Source of the DNA: Paenibacillus sp. JDR-2
Lineage (GTDB): Bacteria > Bacillota > Bacilli > Paenibacillales > Paenibacillaceae
Reading direction: 5' to 3'
Assembly (NCBI RefSeq): GCF_000023585.1
Contig: NC_012914.1
Location: 1,078,001 to 1,142,000 of the forward strand
Length of the DNA: 64,000 bases
Shown: positions 33,272 through 41,769 of the stretch, piece by piece
Layout of the letters: each line of letters opens with the position of its first letter
How positions within the stretch are numbered: position 1 is the stretch's first letter
Notes under the pieces: model-generated
What the model saw: the letters and a program-made list of their open reading frames with translations, nothing else
What the model was told of the DNA's origin: nothing
Databases searched by the model: none
Program-made: the position numbers and the translations under genes

Positions 33272-34555
33272 ATGCAAAACGTAAAAGGAACCTACGATTT
33301 TTTCGGGAAGGAACAAGCCGTCCGCCAGAAGGTAAGAAGCGTGCTGCAGGAGGTTTTCGAGTTGTACGACTATGAGAGCATGGAGTCTACAGTACTTCAC
33401 GAACTGGAGTTATTGACCTCCAAGTATGCGGGCGGCGACGAGATTTTGAAGGAGATGTACCGGTTCACGGATCAAGGCGCAAGGAAACTGGGGCTGCGTT
33501 ACGATTTGACGATCCCTCTCGCAAAGGTAATGGCCTTGAATCCCGGAATCAAGCTTCCGTACAGACGGTACGAGATCGGAAAGGTATTTCGCGATGGTCC
33601 GGTGAAGCGCGGCCGCTTGCGGGAATTTCTGCAATGCGATGTGGATATGGTTGGCGTTGCGGGGCCGGAAGCAGAAGCGGAGCTCATGCTGATTGCGGTT
33701 GAGGTGTTTAAAAGGCTCGATATTCCGGTTACGCTGCGCTGGAATAACCGCCGGTTTCTAAGCGAAATATTGGATGCGGTCGGCGTACCGGCGGAAGATA
33801 GCCTATCCGTGATGCTTACGCTCGACAAACTTGAGAAGATAGGCAGCGACGGTGTTCTGAAGGAATGGAGAGACAAAGGAATCTCCGGGCCAACTGTTGA
33901 TGAGATAGCTGAGCTTATTGCCATGAGCGGACCTTCTTTCAGTCTTCTGGCGGATCGTTACGGGCTCAAGGAATCTCGGGGAGCTGCCGAGATCCGTGCC
34001 CTTCAGACGCTGATTGATAAGCTGAGCCTTTCGGATATTTGCCGTTTTGATCCTTTTTTATCACGGGGATTGTCTTTCTATACGGGAACCGTGTATGAGA
34101 TTTTTGATGCCGGCGGCCTATATGCATCCAGTATCGGAAGCGGCGGAAGGTACGACGCGATAATCGGCAAGCTGATTGGGAGCGAGGATATGGCTTACCC
34201 GGCGGTAGGCTTGTCGTTTGGCATGGAGTCCATCATGGAAATGATCCGGGATCGGCCAATCCCGGCGCCGACTCCCAAGGTCGTTGTCCTATCCATCGGC
34301 GATACAATGGGTGAGGCTTTGATGGCTGCGACCGCCTTGCGGTCGAATGGGATTCAGACCGGGATGGAGCCGGCGGGCAGAAAGCTGAAAAAGGCGCTAG
34401 CCTCGCTTGAAAGCAGGTCGATCCGTTATGCGCTTCTTATCGGCGAGGAAGAGGTCCGAACCGGCCAAGTGCGGTTGAAAGACATGAAGGCCAGGGAAGA
34501 GTATGCGGTTCCGCTTGATGAAGCGTTATATCTATTAGAAAAGAACGATGCCTAA
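33272..34555 (+). CDS. hisS: Histidyl-tRNA synthetase-like protein (second-type HisRS)
   Basis: 427 residues with the class II synthetase layout: motif 2 (RYEIGKVFRDGP, R107, then GRLREFLQCDVD), histidine-binding RGLSFYTGTVYEI and GSGGRYD, a motif 3 region, and a C-terminal anticodon-binding-like domain (about 335-425). Motif 3 reads GLSFGMESI: the usual arginine of the G-x-E/D-R core is Ser320. The C-terminal domain argues against HisZ, the ATP-phosphoribosyltransferase regulatory subunit, which lacks it. It is preceded by a His/Tyr leader and attenuator, so it is probably induced by histidine shortage. ATG 33272 is used; AAGGAG is 11 nt upstream, slightly far. No his biosynthesis genes are nearby. 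Confidence 0.85.
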   Translation: MQNVKGTYDFFGKEQAVRQKVRSVLQEVFELYDYESMESTVLHELELLTSKYAGGDEILKEMYRFTDQGARKLGLRYDLTIPLAKVMALNPGIKLPYRRYEIGKVFRDGPVKRGRLREFLQCDVDMVGVAGPEAEAELMLIAVEVFKRLDIPVTLRWNNRRFLSEILDAVGVPAEDSLSVMLTLDKLEKIGSDGVLKEWRDKGISGPTVDEIAELIAMSGPSFSLLADRYGLKESRGAAEIRALQTLIDKLSLSDICRFDPFLSRGLSFYTGTVYEIFDAGGLYASSIGSGGRYDAIIGKLIGSEDMAYPAVGLSFGMESIMEMIRDRPIPAPTPKVVVLSIGDTMGEALMAATALRSNGIQTGMEPAGRKLKKALASLESRSIRYALLIGEEEVRTGQVRLKDMKAREEYAVPLDEALYLLEKNDA

Positions 34556-34568
34556 TGGGCGAGTAATC

Positions 34569-34762
34569 GTACGTTGGATTCCCTCCAGTGAAAACAAGGT
34601 AAATGGGGGGATTATAGATGCTACGCTGGATCCACTCCATTATAGAGGACCAGAATGAGCTGCTTTCGCCTAATCGAGCTAATTTTACTGCCGAAAATCC
34701 AATGTAGATCAAGTTGCCGGGCAAAAACGCTTCATTCAGCTGGATCGAATCCAACGTAGCTA
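34569..34762 (+). repeat. Four-module intergenic repeat, copy B
   Basis: Modules ACGTTGGATTCCCTCCAGTG (34571), ACGCTGGATCCACTCCATTA (34623), AATTTTACTGCCGAAAATCC (34681) and CTGGATCGAATCCAACG (34740) follow the order and spacing of copy A at 8877-9066. The region between the HisRS-like gene and the convergent methyltransferase gene holds no other recognisable feature. The hairpins may also serve as terminators, although no T run follows. Confidence 0.6.
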
Positions 34763-34820
34763 ATTTTAATGGAGTACGATACGCGCTGAATCAGTACAGA
34801 AAGCTGCTATCCAATATTAG

Positions 34821-35639
34821 TCACACCTTCTGCGCCATAACCGTACTCATCGCATGCTGATGAGGAATGCCGCTGGAGTTGCAGTCGAATACGATCTCGG
34901 CGCTGTCTTTAATCAGCCAGTCCCGATAATGGGAGAGCAGCTCGCCCGAATGCCATTTGTAGGCATGAGGTTCTTTTTCGGGCGGCGGTGCGATAAACGG
35001 TTTATGCACGAACACGTTCAGGACATGGATTCCGCCAGGGTTAGTGAACTGCTTATAGTTCGCAAAGATCTCCTGGCGGAACTCCGGCTTGATGTAATGA
35101 AGCACGCCGCTGGAATAGATAATGTCGTAAGGCTTGTCGAGGCGGAAGTCCAGCACATCCGCTTTAACTACATTAACCTGGACGCCCGCGTGTTCGGCCA
35201 GCCGCTTTGTTTTCTCGATGCCGGCATCGGATACGTCAATTCCCGTTACCTCATAACCGTTCCGGGCGAAGAATACCGCGTCTCTGCCTTCTCCGCAGCC
35301 AATATCCAGAAGCTTCAGCCGTCTGCTCGGCGGCATGGCTTTCAGTACTTCATATACGCCGCTGTTAGGCTCCGTTCCCCAATAATAATTTTCCGTCTTG
35401 TACTCTTCTTCATAAATCGTAATCGTCTTATCCTGCGAGACATAACCAAGCAGCTTGTCGATACTGACTTCAAGCGTGCGGCATAACTCCGGCAATAGCG
35501 ATAGGTCCGGCATTGTCAAAGCGTTCTCCCATTTGGATACCGCCTGGAACGAAATGCCCAGCTTGGTTGCCAGCTCCTCCTGCGTAAATCCTCTTTCCTT
35601 CCGGTAAATGGCGATGCTCCGCGCCAGTTTCTCCTTCAT
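34821..35639 (-). CDS. XRE-type HTH fused to a SAM-dependent methyltransferase
   Basis: 272 residues in two parts. Residues 1-65 form an XRE helix-turn-helix (RKERGFTQEELATKLGISFQAVSKWENALTMPD). Residues about 85-270 form a class I methyltransferase: motif I LDIGCGEGRDAVFFA, acidic motif II TGIDVSD, then DIIYSSGVLHYI, of the TehB/methyltransferase-11 type. The fusion suggests a regulator that senses SAM or a methylated metabolite, or an enzyme that regulates itself. The substrate is unknown. ATG start with AGGAG-like purines upstream. Confidence 0.88.
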   Translation of the reverse strand: MKEKLARSIAIYRKERGFTQEELATKLGISFQAVSKWENALTMPDLSLLPELCRTLEVSIDKLLGYVSQDKTITIYEEEYKTENYYWGTEPNSGVYEVLKAMPPSRRLKLLDIGCGEGRDAVFFARNGYEVTGIDVSDAGIEKTKRLAEHAGVQVNVVKADVLDFRLDKPYDIIYSSGVLHYIKPEFRQEIFANYKQFTNPGGIHVLNVFVHKPFIAPPPEKEPHAYKWHSGELLSHYRDWLIKDSAEIVFDCNSSGIPHQHAMSTVMAQKV

Positions 35640-35809
35640 GTTCTCACGCTCCTTTTGATACTCCCCATTCTAGTGAAGTTGCTTCGGCCGGACAATAACG
35701 CGGGGATTGAACTTTCGCCGGACTCAACCTGCGGTTGAGATTTGTAGAAGTTTGGCCAAAGAGAGTATACTGGAGGTATCTTGGGCAATTAGCAGGAGGA
35801 CAGTCATCC

Positions 35810-36364
35810 ATGTTTACGCAATCAGAACCAATCGGGACCATTCAGAATCATATAAAAGTATTCCAGGCCACGGAAGAGGATACGCCTGCCGTGCTGGGAC
35901 TGCTGGTACAGACGGCGGAATGGCTGAAGAGCAGAGGCTCTGCTCAGTGGAGCGGATTGCTGCAGGGCGAAGACTCCCATCGCACGCCGGAAGCGATCAA
36001 ACGCGGCGAAGTGTATATTTTCGTACAGGACGATACGCTTATGGGGATGGTTATGCTGATGCAGCAGGCGAGCCCTTGGGATCGTGAGCTGTGGGGCAAT
36101 GAAGGCCATGAGAGCTCGGTCTATCTGCATCGTCTTAATATTAACCGCGCTGCCGCGGGGACAAATCTCGGCGAGGCAATCGTCAGATGGGCGGCGAGCG
36201 GCATTCATTTCCCGGGTAAAGACCGGATTAGGCTGGACTGCATCGCCAATAATCCCAAGCTGAACGATTTCTACCTGACCACTTGCGGCTATGAATTTAA
36301 AGGCACTGCATCAAATCCGATCGGCGATTTTAACCTGTATGAGAAAAAGGTGTCGGAAGGGTAA
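35810..36364 (+). CDS. GNAT family N-acetyltransferase
   Basis: 184 residues with the GNAT fold: VFQATEEDTPAVLGLLVQTAEWL at the N-terminus, LHRLNINRAAAGTNLGEAIVRWA as the acetyl-CoA binding motif A region (with the usual RGxG/A pattern weakened), and LDCIANNPKLNDFYLTTCGYE as motif B. ATG at 35810 with AGGAGGA about 10 nt upstream. Substrate unknown; monocistronic. Confidence 0.85.
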   Translation: MFTQSEPIGTIQNHIKVFQATEEDTPAVLGLLVQTAEWLKSRGSAQWSGLLQGEDSHRTPEAIKRGEVYIFVQDDTLMGMVMLMQQASPWDRELWGNEGHESSVYLHRLNINRAAAGTNLGEAIVRWAASGIHFPGKDRIRLDCIANNPKLNDFYLTTCGYEFKGTASNPIGDFNLYEKKVSEG

Positions 36365-36445
36365 TCTTATTCTTGCTATTCCGATAAACTTACTATACAA
36401 TCTTCTCAATTCATTATTCATTTTATGGTCAAAGGAGAATCCAAG

Positions 36446-36793
36446 ATGATGCAACCGATCCATCCGGCCGAGGTTCAACGACGCCTGGAAAGCTTGAAAG
36501 ATCAAGATGTGTATATTCATCTTGAGATGACGACAGGAGCATACGCGGCTCATAACGACGCTTCCAAGCATCCGGCCGCTACTTTTATATCGAATGCCGT
36601 TATTCAATATTCGCATGGGTTGATATCCGGGAACGGACCTTTCCGTGTCGGGCTGAAAATGCAGCAGGGCTGGGTCTATTCCGAAGGCTTGACTCACTAT
36701 GAAGAAAACGAAGCCGAGCGGCTTATCCTCGCCGGCCATGACCAGCAGGGCAAGCTGGTTGTCGCTTTGCAGCTCAGCCGGGAGCCTTTTTGA
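36446..36793 (+). CDS. yojF: YojF family protein (DUF1806)
   Basis: 115 residues resembling YojF of Bacillus subtilis (PAEVQRRLESLKDQDVYIHLEMTTGAYA; GWVYSEGLTHYE). In B. subtilis yojF is next to yojG (bshB2), and here too the deacetylase gene follows. Start ATG 36446 with AAAGGAGA upstream (a second ATG follows directly). Biochemical role unknown; probably an accessory to the neighbouring deacetylase. Confidence 0.85.
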   Translation: MMQPIHPAEVQRRLESLKDQDVYIHLEMTTGAYAAHNDASKHPAATFISNAVIQYSHGLISGNGPFRVGLKMQQGWVYSEGLTHYEENEAERLILAGHDQQGKLVVALQLSREPF

Positions 36794-36801
36794 GTAATCC
36801 G

Positions 36802-36837
36802 ATGCTTACGAAGCAGCTTTCTTGAGAAAGCTTTTAG
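36802..36837 (+). repeat. Short hairpin-forming dispersed repeat
   Basis: This 36-bp stretch between yojF and bshB2 matches 45824-45860 with four or so differences. It contains AGCTTTCTTGAGAAAGCT, a near-perfect hairpin. Being intercistronic, it could affect mRNA stability between the two genes. Confidence 0.6.
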
Positions 36838-36852
36838 ATAGGAGTGAAATAC

Positions 36853-37515
36853 ATGGAACGTATATTAGTTGTTCTACCGCATCCGGATGATGAAGCATTT
36901 ACGATGTCGGGTACGCTTGCGCAGTTGATCGATCAAGGCGCGCAGGTTACTTACGCCTGCTTGACCCTTGGGGAGATGGCACGGAACATGGGCTTTCCGC
37001 CGTTTGCAAGCCGGATAACGCTGCCGCAGATCCGCCGGGGCGAGCTTGAAGAGTCCTGCGCGGCGATTGGAATCCAGGATCTGAGAATGCTTGGCTTCCA
37101 TGACAAAACGATCGAGTTCGAGGACAAAGTGTTCCTCGATGAACATATTCATGCTCTTATTGAAGAAGTGAAGCCTGACGTTATCTTCACGTTCTATCCG
37201 GGCTACAGCGTTCATCCGGACCATGACGCAACCGGGGAAGCCGTTGTTCGGACGGTGGGAAGACTGCCGGAGGAAGAGCGTCCGCCTGTCTATTGCGTAG
37301 CGTTCTCCCGAAATCATGAGCAGTTTATCGGCAAGCCGGATATCTCGTTTGACGTGCGGGACTATACGAAGAACAAGATGGCTTCCATCAGGGCTCACCG
37401 CTCCCAATTCAACAGCTCTGAAATCTTCGGGAACAAGCAGCACACGGACAAAGAGGTTCAGGAACGCATGGGAACGGAGAGGTTCTGGACCTATAAGTTT
37501 GAAAGCTGGAAATAA
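36853..37515 (+). CDS. bshB2: Bacillithiol biosynthesis deacetylase BshB2 (PIG-L/LmbE family)
   Basis: 220 residues of the PIG-L deacetylase family. The zinc-binding motif is at the N-terminus (LPHPDDEAF, H10, D12/D13) with the second His motif YSVHPDHDATGEAV. It should hydrolyse N-acetylglucosaminyl-malate to glucosaminyl-malate in bacillithiol synthesis, partly redundant with BshB1, as known in Bacillus. ATG 36853 is chosen since AGGAG lies 9 nt upstream; the GTG at 36844 touches that site. The yojF neighbour supports the BshB2 rather than BshB1 assignment. A strong terminator follows. Confidence 0.9.
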   Translation: MERILVVLPHPDDEAFTMSGTLAQLIDQGAQVTYACLTLGEMARNMGFPPFASRITLPQIRRGELEESCAAIGIQDLRMLGFHDKTIEFEDKVFLDEHIHALIEEVKPDVIFTFYPGYSVHPDHDATGEAVVRTVGRLPEEERPPVYCVAFSRNHEQFIGKPDISFDVRDYTKNKMASIRAHRSQFNSSEIFGNKQHTDKEVQERMGTERFWTYKFESWK

Positions 37516-37528
37516 GCGCATTAAGCAA

Positions 37529-37560
37529 AGAACCCCTTCACGGTGAAGGGGTTCTTTTTT
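37529..37560 (+). terminator. Rho-independent terminator
   Basis: AGAACCCCTTC and GAAGGGGTTCT around ACGGT, then a T run. Ends the yojF-bshB2 operon. Confidence 0.9.
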
Positions 37561-37570
37561 ATCCCAAGAG

Positions 37571-38179
37571 TTAAAGCTCAGCTGGGAGACCGTGCAGATA
37601 CATGACTTTGCAATCGTTATGCTGCCGCAAAACCTGGATGGTGCTTGGATGAGGCTCGGAGTAAATGATCGGATAATCGACCTCGTCATATTCCTTCCGG
37701 ATTGGAAAGGCCAGCTGTTCATGGTCTAACGAGAATTGAGCATCGATCCCCGGCTTGTTGCCGCGCGCATCTACTCTGATCCACCGCTCCGCAGCAGGCA
37801 GATATACGGCGTTCAGAGCATGGACGACATAACCGGTATCCGGTGTATCCCCAAGCGTCAAGCGCTGATAGCAATATCCCGCGGGTATTCCCTGACTGCG
37901 CAGAATGGCGCATAACAGGTTCGACTTGGCGTAACAGATGCCTTCTTTATGGGCGAGGACATCGGAAGCGCTGCAAGTAATGCGGGAGCTTTGGATATCC
38001 CAGGAATGGGAGATTTGATCCCGGACGTATTCGAAAGCAAGCCGGATAAACGTTGTCTCGTCGGGCGCCTGCTGACGCAGCTCTGCACCAAGAGCCTGAA
38101 TAGCGGGATGATGAAAATCCGCAATATCGGAGTCGGCGAGATAGTCGGTCAGTGACGGGGAGTTGCGGAGGAAAGGCAA
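37571..38179 (-). CDS. Transglutaminase-like cysteine protease fold protein
   Basis: 202 residues with the full transglutaminase-like triad: Cys in EGICYAKS, His in VVHALNAVY, Asp in RVDARGNK. A TTG start at 38179 is supported by AAAGGAGG 8 nt upstream; an ATG 42 bp earlier has no ribosome site. Cytoplasmic; family members are proteases, amidases or cross-linkers, so activity is open. Confidence 0.87.
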   Translation of the reverse strand: MPFLRNSPSLTDYLADSDIADFHHPAIQALGAELRQQAPDETTFIRLAFEYVRDQISHSWDIQSSRITCSASDVLAHKEGICYAKSNLLCAILRSQGIPAGYCYQRLTLGDTPDTGYVVHALNAVYLPAAERWIRVDARGNKPGIDAQFSLDHEQLAFPIRKEYDEVDYPIIYSEPHPSTIQVLRQHNDCKVMYLHGLPAEL

Positions 38180-38311
38180 GCTGGCCGCCTCCTTTAATAT
38201 TTTTATATAATTATGCAACAATATGAATTTATATTCAATCTACGAGTTTCCTATAATTTGGGCGAAATGGTATAGTAGTTGCTAGAAACATTGCACAAGG
38301 GAGAGGATGGC

Positions 38312-38656
38312 ATGAAGCAGGAAGAGGTTACGTCGTTTATCGAGGCGCTGGCGCAGCCGTGGCAGATCGAGCTGGCAAGCAGCCTTCGCGACATGGTCCA
38401 TGAGACTATGCCGGGTGCGGAGGAACGGATCCAATACAAGAAGCCCCATTTTTTGAAAAATGGCAAGTACGCCGCGGTTATCTCGACAGCCAAGGATGCC
38501 GTCAGCTTTGTTATTTTTAACGCAGCGGAAGTGGAATTCCCGGAAGGGCAGTTTGACGGTCCGCCGGAACGAAAAACAATCAAATTCAAAGCAGGGCAAG
38601 CGGTTGATTACGATTTGCTCGCCAATCTGTTGAAGCAGGCATCGGAGCCGTTGTAA
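38312..38656 (+). CDS. DUF1801 family protein
   Basis: 114 residues of the small DUF1801 (YdhG/YdeI-like) fold: ASSLRDMVHETMPGAEERIQYKKPHFLKNGKYAAVI. ATG start with GGGAGAGG upstream. A second DUF1801 domain is fused to an acetyltransferase at 43521. Function unknown. Confidence 0.85.
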   Translation: MKQEEVTSFIEALAQPWQIELASSLRDMVHETMPGAEERIQYKKPHFLKNGKYAAVISTAKDAVSFVIFNAAEVEFPEGQFDGPPERKTIKFKAGQAVDYDLLANLLKQASEPL

Positions 38657-38668
38657 TCCGAAAGAAGA

Positions 38669-38722
38669 GAGCTAGCAAGTTAGTGGAAGGAATTTCTCAT
38701 TAACTTGCGGGCTCTTTTTTTA
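38669..38722 (+). terminator. Rho-independent terminator
   Basis: GAGCTAGCAAGTTA pairs with TAACTTGCGGGCTC across a longer loop, followed by a run of T. Ends the DUF1801 gene. Confidence 0.75.
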
Positions 38723-38728
38723 TTCCGG

Positions 38729-38792
38729 ACAAACATTATAATGTTTGTTGACCGTTCCACCTAATCGATGTAATCTAACATTATAACGTTAT
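38729..38792 (+). promoter_or_regulatory. Promoter with two GntR-type operators
   Basis: A perfect 20-bp palindrome, ACAAACATTATAATGTTTGT (38729-38748), abuts and overlaps the -35 TTGACC (38748-38753). A 17-nt spacer leads to TAATCT (38771-38776). Immediately after lies a second site, AACATTATAACGTT (38778-38791), differing by one base from the core of the first. The two sites bracket the promoter, which suits repression by the GntR protein encoded at the end of the operon. Confidence 0.75.
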
Positions 38793-38824
38793 ACTACATG
38801 TCTGTTGCAGGAAAAGGTGGCGGA

Positions 38825-39928
38825 ATGGAATTCATTTGGCGGAACGTAAAACTGTTGGACCGATTAAAGAGGGTCGACATTGTGATAGATGCGGATGGCC
38901 GGATTGCGGAGCTGGCGAATGCATGCACGGCAAGCGGCGGAAAGGTGATTGACGGTACCGGAATGTACGCCTCCAGCGGGTGGATTGATCTGCATGTGCA
39001 TGCGGTTGCGGGGCTTGCGCCGTATGGCGACGAGATCGATGAGATTGGCATGAGGCATGGCGCGACCACGATTGTTGATGCGGGGAGCTGCGGCGCGGAC
39101 CGGATTGACGAGCTTGCCGCAAGCCGGGCGGTGGCAAAGACGAGGGTACTAGCGTTGCTAAACGTATCCCGGCTTGGACTGCAGCGGATCGACGAGCTCT
39201 CGGAGCTTCACTGGATTGACCGGGAAGAGGCGCTGCAAGCCATAGCCCGTCATCCGGCGTTTATCGTTGGGTTAAAGGCAAGGATGAGCGGGAGCGTTAT
39301 CGGTAAAAGCGGTCTTGAGCCCTTGCGGCTGGCGAGGGCTTTGTCCGAAGAAAGCGGGCTGCCGCTTATGGTCCATATCGGCTCAAGACCGCCCGGAGTG
39401 GAGGAGATCCTGCCTCTGCTTCGGGAGCGCGATGTAGTGACGCATTATTTGAACGGCAAGCCGGATAACCGGTTGTTTAATCATAACGGCGAGCCATTGC
39501 CGGTTCTTAAGGAAGCGCTGGACAGAGGGGTCCGGCTGGATGTCGGGCATGGGACGGCAAGCTTTTCGTTCGAAGTGGCGGAGATGGCGAAGCGTTCGGG
39601 AGTATCCTTCGATACGATCAGCACGGATATTTACCGGGGCAATCGGCTGAACGGTCCGGTGCATAGCCTTTCTCAGGTGCTGACGAAATTTCTGCTGCTC
39701 GGCTATCCGTTGGAAGAGATTATCGCGGCGGTGACGGTTCGTCCTGCGGACTGGCTGGGCAGACCGGAGCTTGGACGCATTAAGGCTGGCGAGCCCGCTA
39801 ACCTGACTTTATTCGAGGTGGGGGACAACCCGTCGGAGCTTCTGGATTCCGAAGGCGAGAAAAGAACGGCAGGGCAAACGATTCAGGCGAGGGGAGCTTA
39901 TACGAATGGACAGTACTTTGCATGCTAG
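38825..39928 (+). CDS. Amidohydrolase/deacetylase-type metallohydrolase
   Basis: 367 residues of the amidohydrolase superfamily: the HxH metal motif in DLHVHAV, a Lys for the carbamate bridge in VGLKARMSG, further His in LMVHIG and DVGHGTAS, and Asp in TDIYRG. ATG at 38825 is preferred to 38798 because AAGGTGG precedes it, and an mRNA starting near 38783 would leave no room for a ribosome site at 38798. First gene of the operon with a SelA-like lyase, an aldolase and a kinase; it probably deacylates or opens an amino-sugar-acid derivative. The substrate is an inference. Confidence 0.87.
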   Translation: MEFIWRNVKLLDRLKRVDIVIDADGRIAELANACTASGGKVIDGTGMYASSGWIDLHVHAVAGLAPYGDEIDEIGMRHGATTIVDAGSCGADRIDELAASRAVAKTRVLALLNVSRLGLQRIDELSELHWIDREEALQAIARHPAFIVGLKARMSGSVIGKSGLEPLRLARALSEESGLPLMVHIGSRPPGVEEILPLLRERDVVTHYLNGKPDNRLFNHNGEPLPVLKEALDRGVRLDVGHGTASFSFEVAEMAKRSGVSFDTISTDIYRGNRLNGPVHSLSQVLTKFLLLGYPLEEIIAAVTVRPADWLGRPELGRIKAGEPANLTLFEVGDNPSELLDSEGEKRTAGQTIQARGAYTNGQYFAC

Positions 39929-41018
39929 ATACGGTTTGAAGAGAGTTATTAACGCCAGCGGCCGGATGAGTATTCTAGGCGTCTCCGCGCCAACCGATTC
40001 GGTAATGGAGGCGATGAAGCATGGCGGGCAAAGCTATGTGGAGATTGCGGATTTGGTAGACAAGGCAGGTGATTATATTGCGGGGATTATCGGCTCCGAG
40101 GCGGCTGTCATCGTGAACTCCGCTTCCAGCGGCATTGCGCTGTCGGTTGGGGGGGTCGTTACGAAGGGCAGCCGGCGCTTGACTGAAAAGCTTCATCAGG
40201 AACCGATCCAGCAAAATGAAATTATTATTCTCAAAGGCCATAACGTGCAATATGGAGCGCCGGTTGAAACGATGGTTTACTTGGGCGGCGGCAGGCTGGT
40301 CGAGGTTGGCTATGCGAATGAAGGAAAAGCCGAGCATATAGAAGAGGCTATTAATGAACGCACGGCTGCTATCCTGTACGTGAAGTCCCATCATGCCGTG
40401 CAAAAGAACATGATCAGCGTCGAGGAGGCCTGGGAAGTGGCACAGCGCCGGGGCGTGCCGATGATCGTGGACGCGGCGGCGGAAGAGGATTTGCGGAAAT
40501 ACGTCCAATATTCCGACCTTGCCGTCTACAGCGGCTCGAAAGCGATAGAAGGACCAACCTCCGGTATTGTAGGCGGCAAGCGGACCTACATCGAGTGGGT
40601 GAAAATGCAGCTTCACGGCATAGGACGGAGCATGAAGGTTGGCAAGGAAACATCCTTTGGCCTGCTTCAGGCGCTGGACGAATACCGCGATAAGCCGGAT
40701 AACAGCGAGCGGGAGAAGGCAGCGCTGAACAAGCTCCTTCCGCTTTCCGAGCTTCCCGGTATAAAGGTAACGATTGTGCAGGATGAAGCGGGAAGGGCGA
40801 TATTCCGTGCGCGTATTCATATCGATTCAGCCTTGTCGGGTATAACGGCGAAGGCCGTCAACGATGGGCTGCGGGAAGGCGGCATTGCGATTTATACCCG
40901 GGATTATGGCGTAAAACAGGGCTATTTCGATATCGATCCCCGTCCGTTAATGGGCGACGATATGGATGTCATCGAAGCACGTATAAGAGAACTGGCAGGA
41001 GGCCGCACCCATGTCTAA
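39906..41018 (+). CDS. SelA-like PLP enzyme, D-glucosaminate-6-phosphate ammonia-lyase-like (DgaE type)
   Basis: 370 residues of the SelA-like PLP-dependent group: VINASGRMSILGVS N-terminus, substrate/PLP loop NSASSGIAL, VDAAAEED with the PLP-ring aspartate, and the Schiff-base lysine K212 in SGSKAIEGPTSG. Members of this group in enterobacteria (DgaE) deaminate 2-amino-2-deoxygluconate-6-phosphate to the 2-keto-3-deoxy acid. Start overlaps the amidohydrolase by 23 bp. The aldolase that follows fits the next step. True selenocysteine synthase is unlikely given the operon. Confidence 0.85.
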   Translation: MDSTLHARYGLKRVINASGRMSILGVSAPTDSVMEAMKHGGQSYVEIADLVDKAGDYIAGIIGSEAAVIVNSASSGIALSVGGVVTKGSRRLTEKLHQEPIQQNEIIILKGHNVQYGAPVETMVYLGGGRLVEVGYANEGKAEHIEEAINERTAAILYVKSHHAVQKNMISVEEAWEVAQRRGVPMIVDAAAEEDLRKYVQYSDLAVYSGSKAIEGPTSGIVGGKRTYIEWVKMQLHGIGRSMKVGKETSFGLLQALDEYRDKPDNSEREKAALNKLLPLSELPGIKVTIVQDEAGRAIFRARIHIDSALSGITAKAVNDGLREGGIAIYTRDYGVKQGYFDIDPRPLMGDDMDVIEARIRELAGGRTHV

Positions 41019-41769
41019 TATGACGAAACGATTGTACAAAGGACGCGCAGCGCTTAATGTGCTCGCAGGCAGCATCGGTAATGCGAAGGATGTATTTGAG
41101 GCGGCGGAGGGCTACGTGCTTGTTGGCGTTTTGTCCAAAAACTATCCTACAGCGGAGGCGGCGGTTGAGGCGATGCGGGAGTACGGTCTCGCGATCGACG
41201 ATGCCGTTTCGATTGGACTTGGCGCGGGAGATAACCGGCAGGCGGCCGTTGTTGCGGAGATTGCGAAGCAATACGGAGGTACGCATATTAACCAAGTGTT
41301 CCCGGCTGTTGGGGCAACGCGCGCTAACCTTGGAGAGAAAGACAGCTGGATTAACAGCTTGGTGTCCCCAACCGGTCAGGTTGGTTACGTTAATTTGTCA
41401 ACGGGACCGGCCAGCGCGGCGGCAGGGGAGCTGGCTATCGTGCCGGTGAAGGCGGCGATTGCGCTTGTCCGCGATATGGGCGGCAATGCGCTGAAATATT
41501 TTCCGATGAACGGACTGGCCTGCGAAGATGAGCTTCGGGCGGTTGCCAAGGCATGTGCCGAGGAAGGCTTTGCGCTTGAGCCGACAGGCGGCATTGATAA
41601 GGAGAACTTCGAGGCTATTTTGCGCATAACGCTGGAAGCGGGCGTACAGCAGGTTATTCCGCATGTGTATTCCTCGATTATGGATAAAGCAACAGGGGCA
41701 ACTAGAGTGGAGGATGTGCAAGAGCTGCTGATCACGATGAAAAAGCTGGTCGACCACTATGGCGGCTAA
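41011..41769 (+). CDS. KDGP aldolase family protein (DgaF type)
   Basis: 252-residue TIM-barrel protein of the DgaF/DUF1341 aldolase group (YKGRAALNVLAGSIGNAKD; GALKYFPMNGLACEDEL-like segment with the presumed Schiff-base Lys; EPTGGIDKENF phosphate-binding end). It should split 2-keto-3-deoxy-6-phosphogluconate into pyruvate and glyceraldehyde-3-phosphate. Overlaps the preceding gene by 8 bp and the kinase by 11 bp. Confidence 0.87.
   Translation: MSNMTKRLYKGRAALNVLAGSIGNAKDVFEAAEGYVLVGVLSKNYPTAEAAVEAMREYGLAIDDAVSIGLGAGDNRQAAVVAEIAKQYGGTHINQVFPAVGATRANLGEKDSWINSLVSPTGQVGYVNLSTGPASAAAGELAIVPVKAAIALVRDMGGNALKYFPMNGLACEDELRAVAKACAEEGFALEPTGGIDKENFEAILRITLEAGVQQVIPHVYSSIMDKATGATRVEDVQELLITMKKLVDHYGG

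Noticed and set aside
33272-34555. HisZ (ATP phosphoribosyltransferase regulatory subunit)
   Set aside because: The C-terminal anticodon-binding-like domain is present and no hisG or other his gene is adjacent.
39906-41018. Selenocysteine synthase (SelA)
   Set aside because: Related PLP fold, but no selB/selD context and the operon is catabolic, so a DgaE-type lyase fits better.
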